The notes under the pieces: model-generated | The model's input: only the letters and a program-made list of their open reading frames with translations | What the model was told of the DNA's origin: nothing | The model's database searches: none | Program-made: the position numbers and the translations under genes | Assembly (NCBI RefSeq): GCF_026000115.1 | Contig: NZ_AP026867.1 | Span: forward strand, 1,953,501-2,017,500 | Direction: 5' to 3' | DNA: 64,000 bases | Source of the DNA: Aureispira anguillae | GTDB taxonomy: Bacteria > Bacteroidota > Bacteroidia > Chitinophagales > Saprospiraceae | Shown: positions 7,386-15,301 of the stretch, piece by piece | How the letters are laid out: each line of letters starts with the position of its first letter | How positions within the stretch are numbered: the first letter of the stretch is position 1

Positions 7386-8528
7386 ATGACAACTTTCACA
7401 AAAAATCCCTACGCAGAAATGCGAAAAAAGATCAACCGCATTGTATTTCGGGATAGACTAGACAAAACCTTAGACGGAAAATTTAAACACAAGCGTTTTT
7501 CTGAGCGGTTTGCCTTGGCAAATACCGCCTTTATCGGCATGAGCGGCATTGCTCAGCTCGCAAGCATGGGAACTGCTTTTGTGATGCTCTCCTACTTATT
7601 TGAAAGCTCGCCAATGCTAATTCGGGTAATCTTTTCCGCTGCTTTGGTTAGCATGATTGAAGTGGTTAAACGAGAAGCCACCAACGATGTAATGAAGAGT
7701 TTAAACCAATACAAAGAGGTTGAAAAATTCCCTACCTTTTTAGCCTTGTTGATGGTGGGCACCAGCATTTACATTTCCATTGAAGGTGCCAAGATCTTAC
7801 CCAGTCTTTTTATTGCTGATGTCATGGAGCTGCTTCCTGAAGAAAAAGAAGCCGAAGCAGTCAAGGCAATCTACGATACGAAAATTGAAACCTTGACCAA
7901 AGAACGAGAAAATTATATTCAAACTCGCTTGTATCATGGTAGAATTCGCACCGAAGATTCCAAAGAGGTCATGCGCATTAATGAAAGGATTGCGCTTACA
8001 GAACATAAAAAAGATTCTGCGCTTCAAGTATTAGACAAAAAAAATGAAGCCGCTCAAGCAGCTACCCTATTGCAAAATAAAGCGGCAAAAGTGGCGGTTG
8101 AAAAAGAGCGAATGAAGTTAGGAGAACAGCTCGTTATTGCAGCCATTGGTTTTGAGATTTTGTTTCTCTTTTCGCTCTGCTTTTCTTGGTGGTATTATAC
8201 CGAATGTGAAAAGGAAAGACAAAAGGCAAAGGAGAACAGCTCCCCTTCTAGTGATCCTGAAAATATGCCGAAAGTGGACAAGGAAATCCCTGCTGAAGAA
8301 GCGAAGGTTTTGGAGGTGGAAACGATTGGTGTTAGAGCAACCAAGAAAGTTAGTTTTAAGGATTACGAGCAGGAAGAAAACTTAACCGAAACCGAAAAGG
8401 TTAAGAAGGATTATACTCGAATTTGTGCGCATTGTGATAGCCCTTTTATCCACAAAACACACAATCATAAGTACTGTAGTCGGGCTTGTATGGTAGCGGC
8501 AAGAGAGCAGCGAAAAGCCAATCAATAA
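7386..8528 (+). CDS. Membrane/coiled-coil protein with C-terminal zinc-finger-like motif
   Basis: 380 residues. Hydrophobic helices lie at about 50-70 (GMSGIAQLASMGTAFVML), 78-95 and 118-140 (LALLMVGTSIYISIEG). A long charged coiled coil (about 155-250) follows, then another membrane helix (VIAAIGFEILFLFSLCFSW). The cytoplasmic tail ends in a C-x2-C...C-x3-C zinc-finger-like motif (CAHCDS, then YCSRAC) near 347-371. The layout resembles large membrane proteins of plasmids and phages of this phylum that act around replication, but I know no specific function. It stands alone between two hairpin-rich gaps. Confidence 0.55.
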   Translation: MTTFTKNPYAEMRKKINRIVFRDRLDKTLDGKFKHKRFSERFALANTAFIGMSGIAQLASMGTAFVMLSYLFESSPMLIRVIFSAALVSMIEVVKREATNDVMKSLNQYKEVEKFPTFLALLMVGTSIYISIEGAKILPSLFIADVMELLPEEKEAEAVKAIYDTKIETLTKERENYIQTRLYHGRIRTEDSKEVMRINERIALTEHKKDSALQVLDKKNEAAQAATLLQNKAAKVAVEKERMKLGEQLVIAAIGFEILFLFSLCFSWWYYTECEKERQKAKENSSPSSDPENMPKVDKEIPAEEAKVLEVETIGVRATKKVSFKDYEQEENLTETEKVKKDYTRICAHCDSPFIHKTHNHKYCSRACMVAAREQRKANQ

Positions 8529-8530
8529 AG

Positions 8531-8706
8531 GCAGTACTTCCAAAGTACTGCCAAAGTAAAATAGGCAGATTTTCGCAGTACTTCCAAAGTACTGCCAAAG
8601 TAAAATAGGCAGATTTTCGCAGTACTTTGGAAATTCTTAAAAACACTCGAAACACCGATAAATAAAGGAAGTACTTCCAAAGTACTGCCAAAGTACTTTG
8701 GAAGTA
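8531..8706. repeat. 44-bp exact tandem duplication with AGTACTT-type palindromes
   Basis: A 44-bp unit beginning GCAGTACTTCCAAAGTACTG occurs twice without change (8531-8574, 8575-8618). A partial third copy (GCAGTACTTTGG) follows at 8619, and a variant at 8668-8706. Each unit holds the palindrome AGTACTTCCAAAGTACT, whose arms can form hairpins or bind a dimeric protein. The array fills the gap before the TOPRIM protein gene and overlaps an alternative TTG start at 8698. Confidence 0.8.
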
Positions 8707-8736
8707 AAATGGATTAAATCAACTAAAAAACAAGCA

Positions 8737-9627
8737 ATGGCAACAAGAGCAAAAGACCAATATACACGCCAATGGATCATCAATAATTCTTTGGATATTA
8801 TCTCTAATTATGACGATGGCATTTTAACCTTAAGAGGATTGCACTATCAATTAGTCGCCTTAGGTATGACCAATACCATACAACATTATAAGCGAGTCGT
8901 CGCAGCCATGAAAAAGGCACGATGGGAGGGCTTGGTTTCTTTTGAAACCTTTAGCGACCATGACCGCTCTGTTTTAGGAATGACCATTATTGATGAAACG
9001 ATTTTGGATAATGAAGTGGAACGAGCACAGGGCACCATTGAATATATAATGGAAAACTATCATAAAAATCGTTGGGAAAACCAACCGTATTTTATTGAGG
9101 TGTGGATTGAAAAGAAAGCCCTGCAAGGAGTCTTTCAAGCTCCTTGTAGAAATCATGAAGTAGCCTTGGCACCCTGCAAAGGTTATCCTTCTTTAACCTT
9201 TTTGAATGAGGCAACAGATCGTTTTAGAAATGCTATGGATCAAGATAAAAAAGCGGTCATTTTATATTTTGGAGATTATGATGCTAGTGGGGAAGATATA
9301 CCGAGAAGTATTCAAGAGAGCTTGTATGATTTTGGGGTAGATGTCGCAGTTCAACGAGTCGCATTGATGGAGGAGCAGGTTTTAGAAATGCAATTGCCCC
9401 CAGCTCCAACCAAAAAGACAGACTCAAGGGCAAAGAATTGGACAGGTTTAGGGCAAGTGGAGCTGGATGCGGTAAAGCCTGAAATTCTTCAAATGATGTG
9501 TGAGCAAGCAATAAGCGATTTATTTGATGAAGAGCTATACGAAGAGTTGATGCAGCAGCAGGAAAAAGAAAAGGAATCGTATGTGATTGCTTTAAAAAAG
9601 TTTGTGAATAACATGAAAGAGGAATGA
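8737..9627 (+). CDS. TOPRIM protein related to topoisomerase VI subunit A/Spo11
   Basis: 297 residues from ATG 8737; a TTG at 8698 would place the start inside the palindromic repeat and is not favoured. The middle carries a TOPRIM core: the acidic residue in VWIEKKAL and the DxD motif in YFGDYDASGEDI, the signature of the Topo VI-A/Spo11 type, where it binds Mg2+. The N-terminal part (QWIINNSLDIISNYDDGILT, LRGLHYQLVALGM) resembles the winged helix of these phage proteins. No subunit B ATPase is nearby, so it may nick or process DNA alone or with a host partner. Confidence 0.7.
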   Translation: MATRAKDQYTRQWIINNSLDIISNYDDGILTLRGLHYQLVALGMTNTIQHYKRVVAAMKKARWEGLVSFETFSDHDRSVLGMTIIDETILDNEVERAQGTIEYIMENYHKNRWENQPYFIEVWIEKKALQGVFQAPCRNHEVALAPCKGYPSLTFLNEATDRFRNAMDQDKKAVILYFGDYDASGEDIPRSIQESLYDFGVDVAVQRVALMEEQVLEMQLPPAPTKKTDSRAKNWTGLGQVELDAVKPEILQMMCEQAISDLFDEELYEELMQQQEKEKESYVIALKKFVNNMKEE

Positions 9628-9635
9628 TGATAGCT

Positions 9636-10229
9636 TTATTTAATCATATAAAAGTGCTTGTTTTTTAACCAGCTTCTCATAAAATCAACATCACAAATAT
9701 GAAATACCCAATCTTTATCTAAAGAAGTTTTATAGTTAATAGAATAGATTTTTCCTTTTATATCCTTAGCCATAGTTTCAAAATATGGTTTTATTTCTGA
9801 CCAATTGACATCTTCTTTAGATAAATGATTTGGCAATAAATGGTAAGGCGAGAGTGCTCCTCCAAAATCAATTATACCATCAAATTTATCAGCGATAAAT
9901 AAGGTTAACTCCCCTAATATTTGGTGATCTATCGTCTTACTACACATTGCACCAATGTGTAAACAATACCTTGGTTTAATATTCAATAAATCACTTATTT
10001 GAGATATTTCATTTACAGAATAATCAGTATTAATTTCATTGCTTTCAATATAAAAAGGTCGATTTTCATTTGTTGTAATGATCTTACCATTTATAGGATA
10101 AGTGGATTTTACCCAAAAACTACTCCCTTCAACCTTTTTCGAGATATTATTAACTATTGAGTTAATTTCGTTCCATACCAATTTTGTTGGAATAGCTTTC
10201 AATAGTATTGATGATGTTGGTCCTCCCAT
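9636..10229 (-). CDS. DUF6368-like cargo protein
   Basis: 197 residues on the opposite strand to its neighbours and more AT-rich, so probably later cargo. The start MGGPTSSILL and the end DVDFMRSWLKNKHFYMIK recall the DUF6368 family, whose function is unknown. I make that link from memory, not a search. Related small proteins often sit among immunity or defence genes. It converges on the TOPRIM gene with 8 bp between stops. Confidence 0.5.
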   Translation of the reverse strand: MGGPTSSILLKAIPTKLVWNEINSIVNNISKKVEGSSFWVKSTYPINGKIITTNENRPFYIESNEINTDYSVNEISQISDLLNIKPRYCLHIGAMCSKTIDHQILGELTLFIADKFDGIIDFGGALSPYHLLPNHLSKEDVNWSEIKPYFETMAKDIKGKIYSINYKTSLDKDWVFHICDVDFMRSWLKNKHFYMIK

Positions 10230-10280
10230 TATGTTTTTTATAAAGAATGAATATCACTTTTTGTTAAAGTAATAAAAAAA

Positions 10281-10300
10281 GTCAAAAAAATACGCGATTA
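10281..10300 (+). promoter_or_regulatory. Shared 20-bp motif at a cargo/core junction (copy A)
   Basis: GTCAAAAAAATACGCGATTA lies between the leftward cargo gene and the rightward pair starting at 10391. A copy with one change (GTCAAAAAAATACGCCATTA) is at 13439-13458, in the same position before the late block. Looser forms occur at 18605-18624 and 20875-20888. It is a candidate activator or promoter element of rightward transcription; a recombination or insertion site is the alternative. Confidence 0.5.
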
Positions 10301-10390
10301 GTTTCTAGTGGCGTTTTTTATTTGCTTGCATATAGCCTTACAATGCTTTATTTTAGGGCTTTTACATTTATTTACAAAATTCTAATCCAC

Positions 10391-10546
10391 ATGAAAAAGC
10401 TAAAAAAAACGAGAGCTAAACTAAGACCAGGAGAAGAAGTCGTGGGCATGGCTGTCCCTGATTTTTTATTAAACGAAGAGCATCAAAAAAAGCTCCGTAA
10501 GCCCAAATCAAATTCTAAAACAAAATCAAACCGCAAGCGCTCATGA
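10391..10546 (+). CDS. Small basic protein coupled to the LPD1 gene
   Basis: 51 residues from ATG 10391; a longer reading from TTG 10322 looks like leader sequence. Both ends are Lys/Arg-rich (KKLKKTRAKLRPG, KPKSNSKTKSNRKRS). It overlaps the next gene by 4 bp (ATGA), implying translational coupling. It may be an accessory or chaperone of that protein. No family recognised. Confidence 0.5.
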   Translation: MKKLKKTRAKLRPGEEVVGMAVPDFLLNEEHQKKLRKPKSNSKTKSNRKRS

Positions 10547-11445
10547 AAATTATAGATACCTTACGTCCTGAGGGCGGTTCAAAGGCAGAGCAATGGTGGC
10601 AAGACCAAGGCTTTAAAAAAGTTTACCAAGAATTCAGAAAAGGCGATGCCAGTAATGATTTGAAAAAGATCAAAGATGTACGAGATGTATCGGAGTTTTT
10701 TAAACTCAAAGGCTATCAATTTGGCAACTGGGTCACCCATGAGGATCGCTTTAACTATTTAGCAGCTTTAGCCGTTTGTCTATTTGATCTCAATCGAGTA
10801 CTGCGCTTTAAAGGCAATAATTTAGGCTTAGACAAGCATTTAGGCGTTGCCTTTGGGGCAAGGGGCAAAAAAGGAGCTAAAGCGCATTATGAGCCATGGT
10901 CGCACATCATCAACATGACTCGTTACAAGGAAGCACATCGTTTTAAGGAGCCATACACCAAACCAACCCGTTTTGTTATTTCGGGTGGAGTGGGTTCTTT
11001 TGCGCATGAGTATGGGCATTTCTTGGATTACTTCTTTGGTTCCAGAGTGGAAACAACCGCTAAAGTTTATGCTTTATCGGATGGGCATTCTACTGACCCT
11101 ACACGGATTCAATACGATAAAAACAAGTACCCCATGCGCTATTTAATGGAGTCCATTTTAGAAAAGGCCTATTGGGATAGTAGCAAACGCTCTGAGTCTG
11201 CTTATGTGAAGCGAATTAAAGAGCTGCTTCCTGATCGTTATTTGGATTATTTTCTAAGTAGAAATGAGATTTTTGCTCGTTTATTTGAACAGTACATTTC
11301 TTATAAACTAAAGGAATTGAAGATTAAAAATGTCTTTCTAACTAAAACCAAGTACCACACCGCTCAATATATGCTCCTTTCGGAAATAAAAACGGTCGTA
11401 CCGCTTTTTGACAAGTTATTGATCCAAATGAGAAAGCATTTTTAG
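10543..11445 (+). CDS. LPD1-domain zincin-like protein (polyvalent protein family)
   Basis: 300 residues. FGNWVTHEDRFNYLAALAVC, then LGVAFGARGKKGAKAHYEP and INMTRYKEAH, is the hallmark of the LPD1 domain found in polyvalent proteins of phages and conjugative elements. A zincin motif HEYGHFLD follows at about residue 165, and NEIFARLFEQYI near the end resembles the family's downstream helix. The HExxH suggests a metallopeptidase. Such proteins are thought to enter the new host with the DNA and counter defences or process proteins. Unlike typical giant polyvalent proteins, it stands alone. Confidence 0.75.
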   Translation: MKIIDTLRPEGGSKAEQWWQDQGFKKVYQEFRKGDASNDLKKIKDVRDVSEFFKLKGYQFGNWVTHEDRFNYLAALAVCLFDLNRVLRFKGNNLGLDKHLGVAFGARGKKGAKAHYEPWSHIINMTRYKEAHRFKEPYTKPTRFVISGGVGSFAHEYGHFLDYFFGSRVETTAKVYALSDGHSTDPTRIQYDKNKYPMRYLMESILEKAYWDSSKRSESAYVKRIKELLPDRYLDYFLSRNEIFARLFEQYISYKLKELKIKNVFLTKTKYHTAQYMLLSEIKTVVPLFDKLLIQMRKHF

Positions 11446-11611
11446 ATAAGCCCCCACCCATGTTTATCTTTTCATTTTAGGTTTCATTTTCAAAACAGAA
11501 CAGTTTATATTTTATTTAAATATGTACCAGATTCATTTTTAACACTTACCTTTTCTTGGCATTGATTTGGCAAATGTAATAAGTGTATCAAAAGTGATAA
11601 CAACTAATAAG

Positions 11612-12056
11612 AATAAATTTGGGTTTTAATTGGGGTGATTTAGGGTTCACATGGATGGGAATACATGTGAATCCTTATCTTTAACTCCGCTAAAATTCCA
11701 CTAAGATAAATTTGGGTTTTAATTGGGGTGATTTAGGGTTCACATGGATGGGAATACATGTGAATCCTTATCTTTAACTCCGCTAAAATTCCATCAAGAT
11801 AAATTTGGGTTTTAATTGGGGTGATTTAGGGTTCACATGAATGGGAATACATGTGAATCCTTATCTTTAACTCCGCTAAAATTCCACTAAGATAAATTTG
11901 GGTTTTAATTGGGGTGATTTAGGGTTCACATGAATGGGAATACATGTGAATCCTTATCTTTAACTCCGCTAAAATTCCACAAGAATAAATTTGGGTTTTA
12001 ATTGGGGTGATTTAGACCTTGCACGAATGGGAATACGTGCAAGGTCTTTTCTTTTA
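11612..12056. repeat. Tandem array of 93-bp repeats with covarying hairpins
   Basis: The segment AAATTTGGGTTTTAATTGGG begins at 11615, 11708, 11801, 11894 and 11987, exactly 93 bp apart. The first four units are nearly identical. Each carries a hairpin TTCACATG/CATGTGAA around loop GATGGGAATA or AATGGGAATA. In the last unit the stem changes to CTTGCACG/CGTGCAAG while loop AATGGGAATA is kept, four compensated base-pair changes. The array fills the gap between 11446 and 12123, which has no gene. Terminator array, replication or recombination site and structured RNA are all possible. Confidence 0.85.
12015..12055 (+). terminator. Strong rho-independent terminator ending the 93-bp array
   Basis: GACCTTGCAC (12015-12024) pairs with GTGCAAGGTC (12037-12046), a perfect 10-bp stem followed by TTTTCTTTTATT. 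It is the last repeat unit's hairpin with a T tract added and would stop rightward transcription from the LPD1 gene. Confidence 0.75.
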
Positions 12057-12123
12057 TTAATATAAGCTCAAAAGAAACACCTCTCTAGAAAACGCTGCAT
12101 AAATGTATTACCTTATTTTAGTT

Positions 12124-12534
12124 TTATTGATTTTGATACTTCAGATAATACCCAAAAGCAATAAAACCACCATATAAAATAAATCCTGCAAGCAAGGGGC
12201 TCCAAATTTTTCTTTCTTCATATGTATTTTCTTCTTTTAGATGGTAATCCCAAAATGGACCAGTTAAAATTAATCCACCAATAGCATTTAATAGAAAATA
12301 CCTTAGCAAAGAAGGGATGAATGATAGTGCTGGATGGAATTTAGTATAAATAAGACCATTTAGAATAAGCATAGAAATTATTGTAGGAAAAATCAAGTTT
12401 CTTTTTTCAATTTCTTGCAAATTTGAAACATAAACTAGACCTCCAAATAATGGGGAATAAAGTGTAGAAATAAGTATAACTCCTCTTTTAGAGAAAAACT
12501 TTGGTTTGTCTTTTATTTCTTCAAGAATCTCCAT
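12124..12534 (-). CDS. Small multi-span membrane protein (cargo)
   Basis: 136 residues with about four hydrophobic segments (VILISTLYSPLFGGLVYV, FPTIISMLILNGLIYT, LLRYFLLNAIGGLILTG, LLAGFILYGGFIAFGYYL). It is AT-rich and on the strand opposite to the core genes. With the next gene it forms a leftward pair inserted between the 93-bp array and the late block, so it is probably moron cargo. No family recognised. Confidence 0.55.
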   Translation of the reverse strand: MEILEEIKDKPKFFSKRGVILISTLYSPLFGGLVYVSNLQEIEKRNLIFPTIISMLILNGLIYTKFHPALSFIPSLLRYFLLNAIGGLILTGPFWDYHLKEENTYEERKIWSPLLAGFILYGGFIAFGYYLKYQNQ

Positions 12535-12611
12535 GGGTTTTAATTTTTTCGATTAAAATGTACTTTAATAAAATCAATCAATAGTAGAGTTGAGCAATTT
12601 TTTTCAATGCT

Positions 12612-13298
12612 TTAGAAGTGAGTTTTTATGCTGTTTTTCACTTTTTGACCTTGTTCTACAATTTTAGAGTATAGCTCTTCATTTTCTTCTTTTTTGAAAA
12701 TAATTAGCTCTGTTATTGAATAAAATCTTTCATAGAATAGTTCTTCAAGTTGTTTAGAGACTTCAGCTAAATCAAGACTCGTTTTCAATCCAATAACGAA
12801 AGGAATATTCATCCCTTTATCTACATTTACATACTGAGCAATATACAGTTCCTCAATTTTTTTAGTTTGCTTGAGATATGCCAAAAAGGCTTTGTGTATT
12901 TCTTTTAAATCTGATTTAGAGATATGCCCAAAAACGTTATGCATTTCCTTTATAATAATTTTGTTTTTTGCTTTATCATAATAATCAAGATTGAGAACAA
13001 TATCTTTAGTGACATCAATCCCTCCGTTATTATTTGTTTTAATCGCACTATAACTTTCAAGTGGTCCCCAAGGGAAGCTCCAAGGTCCAAGAAATAGGGT
13101 AATAAGGTTGTATTTATTTTTAAGCTTTTTTATTTCTATTTTATCTAGTATAAGATAAACTGATGAGTATCTTTCAAAAGAGATAGCAATAAAAGAGATT
13201 TGGTATCTGAAAACAATAAATTTAGCACCTAAATCTAAACGCTTTTTTATCTCAGAGACATCAAAATTTTCTGTATTTGCAAGTTTGTATTCAAGCAT
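12612..13298 (-). CDS. Unknown soluble cargo protein
   Basis: 228 residues, mixed alpha/beta, rich in Lys, Ile and Glu, with no signal peptide or membrane segment. Segments such as LITLFLGPWSFPWGPLESYS and GHISKSDLKEIHKAFLAYL suggest a folded cytosolic protein, but I recognise no domain. It is strongly AT-rich compared with the genes that follow. It is co-oriented with the membrane protein at 12124-12534, 77 bp away, so the pair may act together. Confidence 0.5.
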   Translation of the reverse strand: MLEYKLANTENFDVSEIKKRLDLGAKFIVFRYQISFIAISFERYSSVYLILDKIEIKKLKNKYNLITLFLGPWSFPWGPLESYSAIKTNNNGGIDVTKDIVLNLDYYDKAKNKIIIKEMHNVFGHISKSDLKEIHKAFLAYLKQTKKIEELYIAQYVNVDKGMNIPFVIGLKTSLDLAEVSKQLEELFYERFYSITELIIFKKEENEELYSKIVEQGQKVKNSIKTHF

Positions 13299-13394
13299 AA
13301 AAGACTAAATATTTTAAATTACGTTTAGAAAGATCCACTCTTAATTCAAAGGTACAAACATTTTTAAAACTGCTCTCCATCTAAATGTTAAAAG

Positions 13395-13424
13395 AAGCTG
13401 TTCATTTTTGAGCAGCTTTTTTTA
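13395..13424 (+). terminator. Rho-independent terminator before the late block
   Basis: AAGCTGTTC and GAGCAGCTT form a 9-bp stem (one G-T pair) with loop ATTTTT, followed by TTTTT. It would shield the late block from rightward read-through and lies 15 bp ahead of the shared motif at 13439. Confidence 0.65.
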
Positions 13425-13438
13425 TGTCATCAAAGAAA

Positions 13439-13458
13439 GTCAAAAAAATACGCCATTA
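13439..13458 (+). promoter_or_regulatory. Shared 20-bp motif at a cargo/core junction (copy B)
   Basis: GTCAAAAAAATACGCCATTA differs by one base from copy A at 10281. It stands about 90 bp ahead of the first late gene (13551), with no gene in between. Finding the same word at both places where rightward core transcription restarts after leftward cargo makes a late-promoter element the simplest reading. Confidence 0.5.
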
Positions 13459-13550
13459 AATTCGACCCCTGTAATGTTAATTCTTTTCAATGCTAAAGAC
13501 ATGCTCTAACTTTATCTAAAACCAATTGATTACATAAAAAATAAAAAACC

Positions 13551-13859
13551 ATGATTTTAATATTGAGCTTAATTCTAATTGGAGGGCTACTTTATTTTTT
13601 AGGCCCTAGTCCAGCTCCTTCAACAGCAATTCAAAAGAAAGAAATTGTCTATTTAGACGAAAATGAGTTTTGGGCATTGGGTGGAATGGAGCAGGAAAAA
13701 GCAGTGCCCTTATCCATAGAAAAACAGCCCGTAAAAAACATTCAAAAAACAACCCGATTAAGAGATACAACCAACCAACAGCAACAACGCAAAAAAGCCG
13801 TAAAAAAGCGTAGAAAACGCAGAAAAATAGCCAAAAAGAGTCAACAAATTAATCGTTAA
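13551..13859 (+). CDS. Small membrane protein with basic tail (late block)
   Basis: 102 residues. An N-terminal membrane helix (ILILSLILIGGLLYFLGP) is followed by a Pro/Ser linker, an acidic middle part and a very basic C-terminus (KKAVKKRRKRRKIAKKSQ). One membrane anchor plus a polycationic tail would suit a protein linking a lipid membrane to packaged DNA, as minor proteins of membrane-containing phages do. That role is inferred; no family is recognised. It is the first gene of the late block. Confidence 0.55.
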   Translation: MILILSLILIGGLLYFLGPSPAPSTAIQKKEIVYLDENEFWALGGMEQEKAVPLSIEKQPVKNIQKTTRLRDTTNQQQQRKKAVKKRRKRRKIAKKSQQINR

Positions 13860-13880
13860 TTTATCTAAATTAATTCAACC

Positions 13881-14270
13881 ATGTATAGCAAATTAATCAA
13901 ACTCAAAAAAGGAGCTGTCATCACTTTGGACGGAAGCCCTTTACAACTGTCTAAAGCCGTTAATTTACGAGTCGTAGCCACCAATAAGAGCGATTCTAAG
14001 CCAGCGCCCACCAAAGTCGAACAGGGCGAGCATCAACAAGATTTACCGCATCCCGTGGACAAAAAAGAAGTCTTGGCTTTGGTCCAGGAGCATCTAAACA
14101 AATTGGGGCAAGACGAATATGCTTTAATGATGGATGGCATCTTTCAGGATGACGACCTAGAGGCATTAAATGGTTCCTTTAATGATCTTCACAAAACGTC
14201 TATTTATGCCGCTACGGTTACGCATATTTCAGAATTAAAATCATTGTATCAAGCTTTAAAAAACTTGTAA
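13881..14270 (+). CDS. Late-block protein of unknown function
   Basis: 129 residues. A short beta-like N-terminus (LIKLKKGAVITLDGSPLQLS) is joined by a Pro/Glu linker to a helical C-terminal half (KEVLALVQEHLNKLGQDEYA, ISELKSLYQALKNL). No membrane segment. It is 3 bp from the next gene and in the same operon as the packaging-type ATPase, so it may be a virion assembly or minor capsid protein. Nothing diagnostic is visible. Confidence 0.5.
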   Translation: MYSKLIKLKKGAVITLDGSPLQLSKAVNLRVVATNKSDSKPAPTKVEQGEHQQDLPHPVDKKEVLALVQEHLNKLGQDEYALMMDGIFQDDDLEALNGSFNDLHKTSIYAATVTHISELKSLYQALKNL

Positions 14271-14273
14271 AAT

Positions 14274-15299
14274 ATGTCCCAAAAAGAGGAAGACAAAAAC
14301 CCCATTTTAGATGCGTTTATCAACCCCTCAGAAAATGAGTTAGAAAACGCTTTAGAAAATGATTCAGAAAATGGATTAGAAAATGCTAAAAAATGCGTTT
14401 TTGAACGTAAAAACGCAGAAAAAACGGAATCTGAATTTATAGAAAATGAACGTGGGCAACACGTAGAAAATGCGGAGGAAATGAACGTAGAACCCACCGC
14501 AGAAAATGGCGAAGGAATCAGCGATGATTATGCCCCTGAAGAGGAGGAAGAAATCGAAGAAGATTTGGCGTTTGAAACGGAGGGTGAAGACGAGGAAACG
14601 GAGGATCAAGAAACCGAAGATTGGGAGTTCCCAAATGAGGACGAAGAGGAGGAGGAGGAGGAAGATGTTTTAGATCAGTCCATTCCTGAAGGTGGAGAAG
14701 ATAAACCCATTGATGAGCTGATTAGTGAGGTGACAGGCGACAGCGTGAAAAACTTGGAAACCCTACGAACTTTGGGTGATCTAGTTATGGAAAAATTAGA
14801 CGATTCCAAAGCCATGATCTGTAGTGCCATTAGTGGACAGCCTGCCGCTAATTATACCAGTGATAAACGTTTGAACAAAGCTTTGCTGAATGCCTTTATC
14901 AACTATTTCAACAGCACAGAGGTCAAGGCTCCCACGCCAATGGGAACGCTTTTAATCGCTTTGGCACTTTGGGGAATGCCCACACTTGGAGCGGCTTATT
15001 TTCATCGCTTACAAGCCAAGCGCCTGCAAAAAAGAAAGGCGGCTGGAGAAGAGATAGAAGAGGAAGTGGTCGAAGCAGAAACACAGAGCGATTCAGAAGA
15101 TTACAGCCAGCTCAAGGAATATAAAGAAAACCGTAGAACGTTTAGTGTACACAAAGAAACGGGCTGTTATAATCGAACGCCCAAAGGGCAATTTTGCCGT
15201 ACGAGTGTTGCCGATGAAAAACCAAGTCCTGCGATCCAAAAAATGTTAGATCAGGGCTATGATAATACAAAGATTCGAGAACTTTTATACGGGGAATAA
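14274..15299 (+). CDS. Acidic low-complexity protein with one membrane segment
   Basis: 341 residues. The first about 150 are Asn/Glu-rich with imperfect repeats of the type LENALENDSENGLENA, then a polyacidic tract (DEEEEEEEEDVLDQ). A folded region at about 150-220 (SVKNLETLRTLGDLVMEKLD) precedes a single membrane helix near 225-245 (MGTLLIALALWGMPTLGAAY). The tail ends in a compact segment (GCYNRTPKGQFCRTSVADEK) rich in Cys and basic residues. A long acidic arm on a membrane anchor could be a virion membrane protein. It lies 2 bp before the ATPase gene. Confidence 0.5.
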   Translation: MSQKEEDKNPILDAFINPSENELENALENDSENGLENAKKCVFERKNAEKTESEFIENERGQHVENAEEMNVEPTAENGEGISDDYAPEEEEEIEEDLAFETEGEDEETEDQETEDWEFPNEDEEEEEEEDVLDQSIPEGGEDKPIDELISEVTGDSVKNLETLRTLGDLVMEKLDDSKAMICSAISGQPAANYTSDKRLNKALLNAFINYFNSTEVKAPTPMGTLLIALALWGMPTLGAAYFHRLQAKRLQKRKAAGEEIEEEVVEAETQSDSEDYSQLKEYKENRRTFSVHKETGCYNRTPKGQFCRTSVADEKPSPAIQKMLDQGYDNTKIRELLYGE

Positions 15300-15301
15300 G
15301 C

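Noticed and set aside
11612-12056. CRISPR array
   Set aside because: Units are 93 bp and repeat as a whole without variable spacers, and no cas genes are present.
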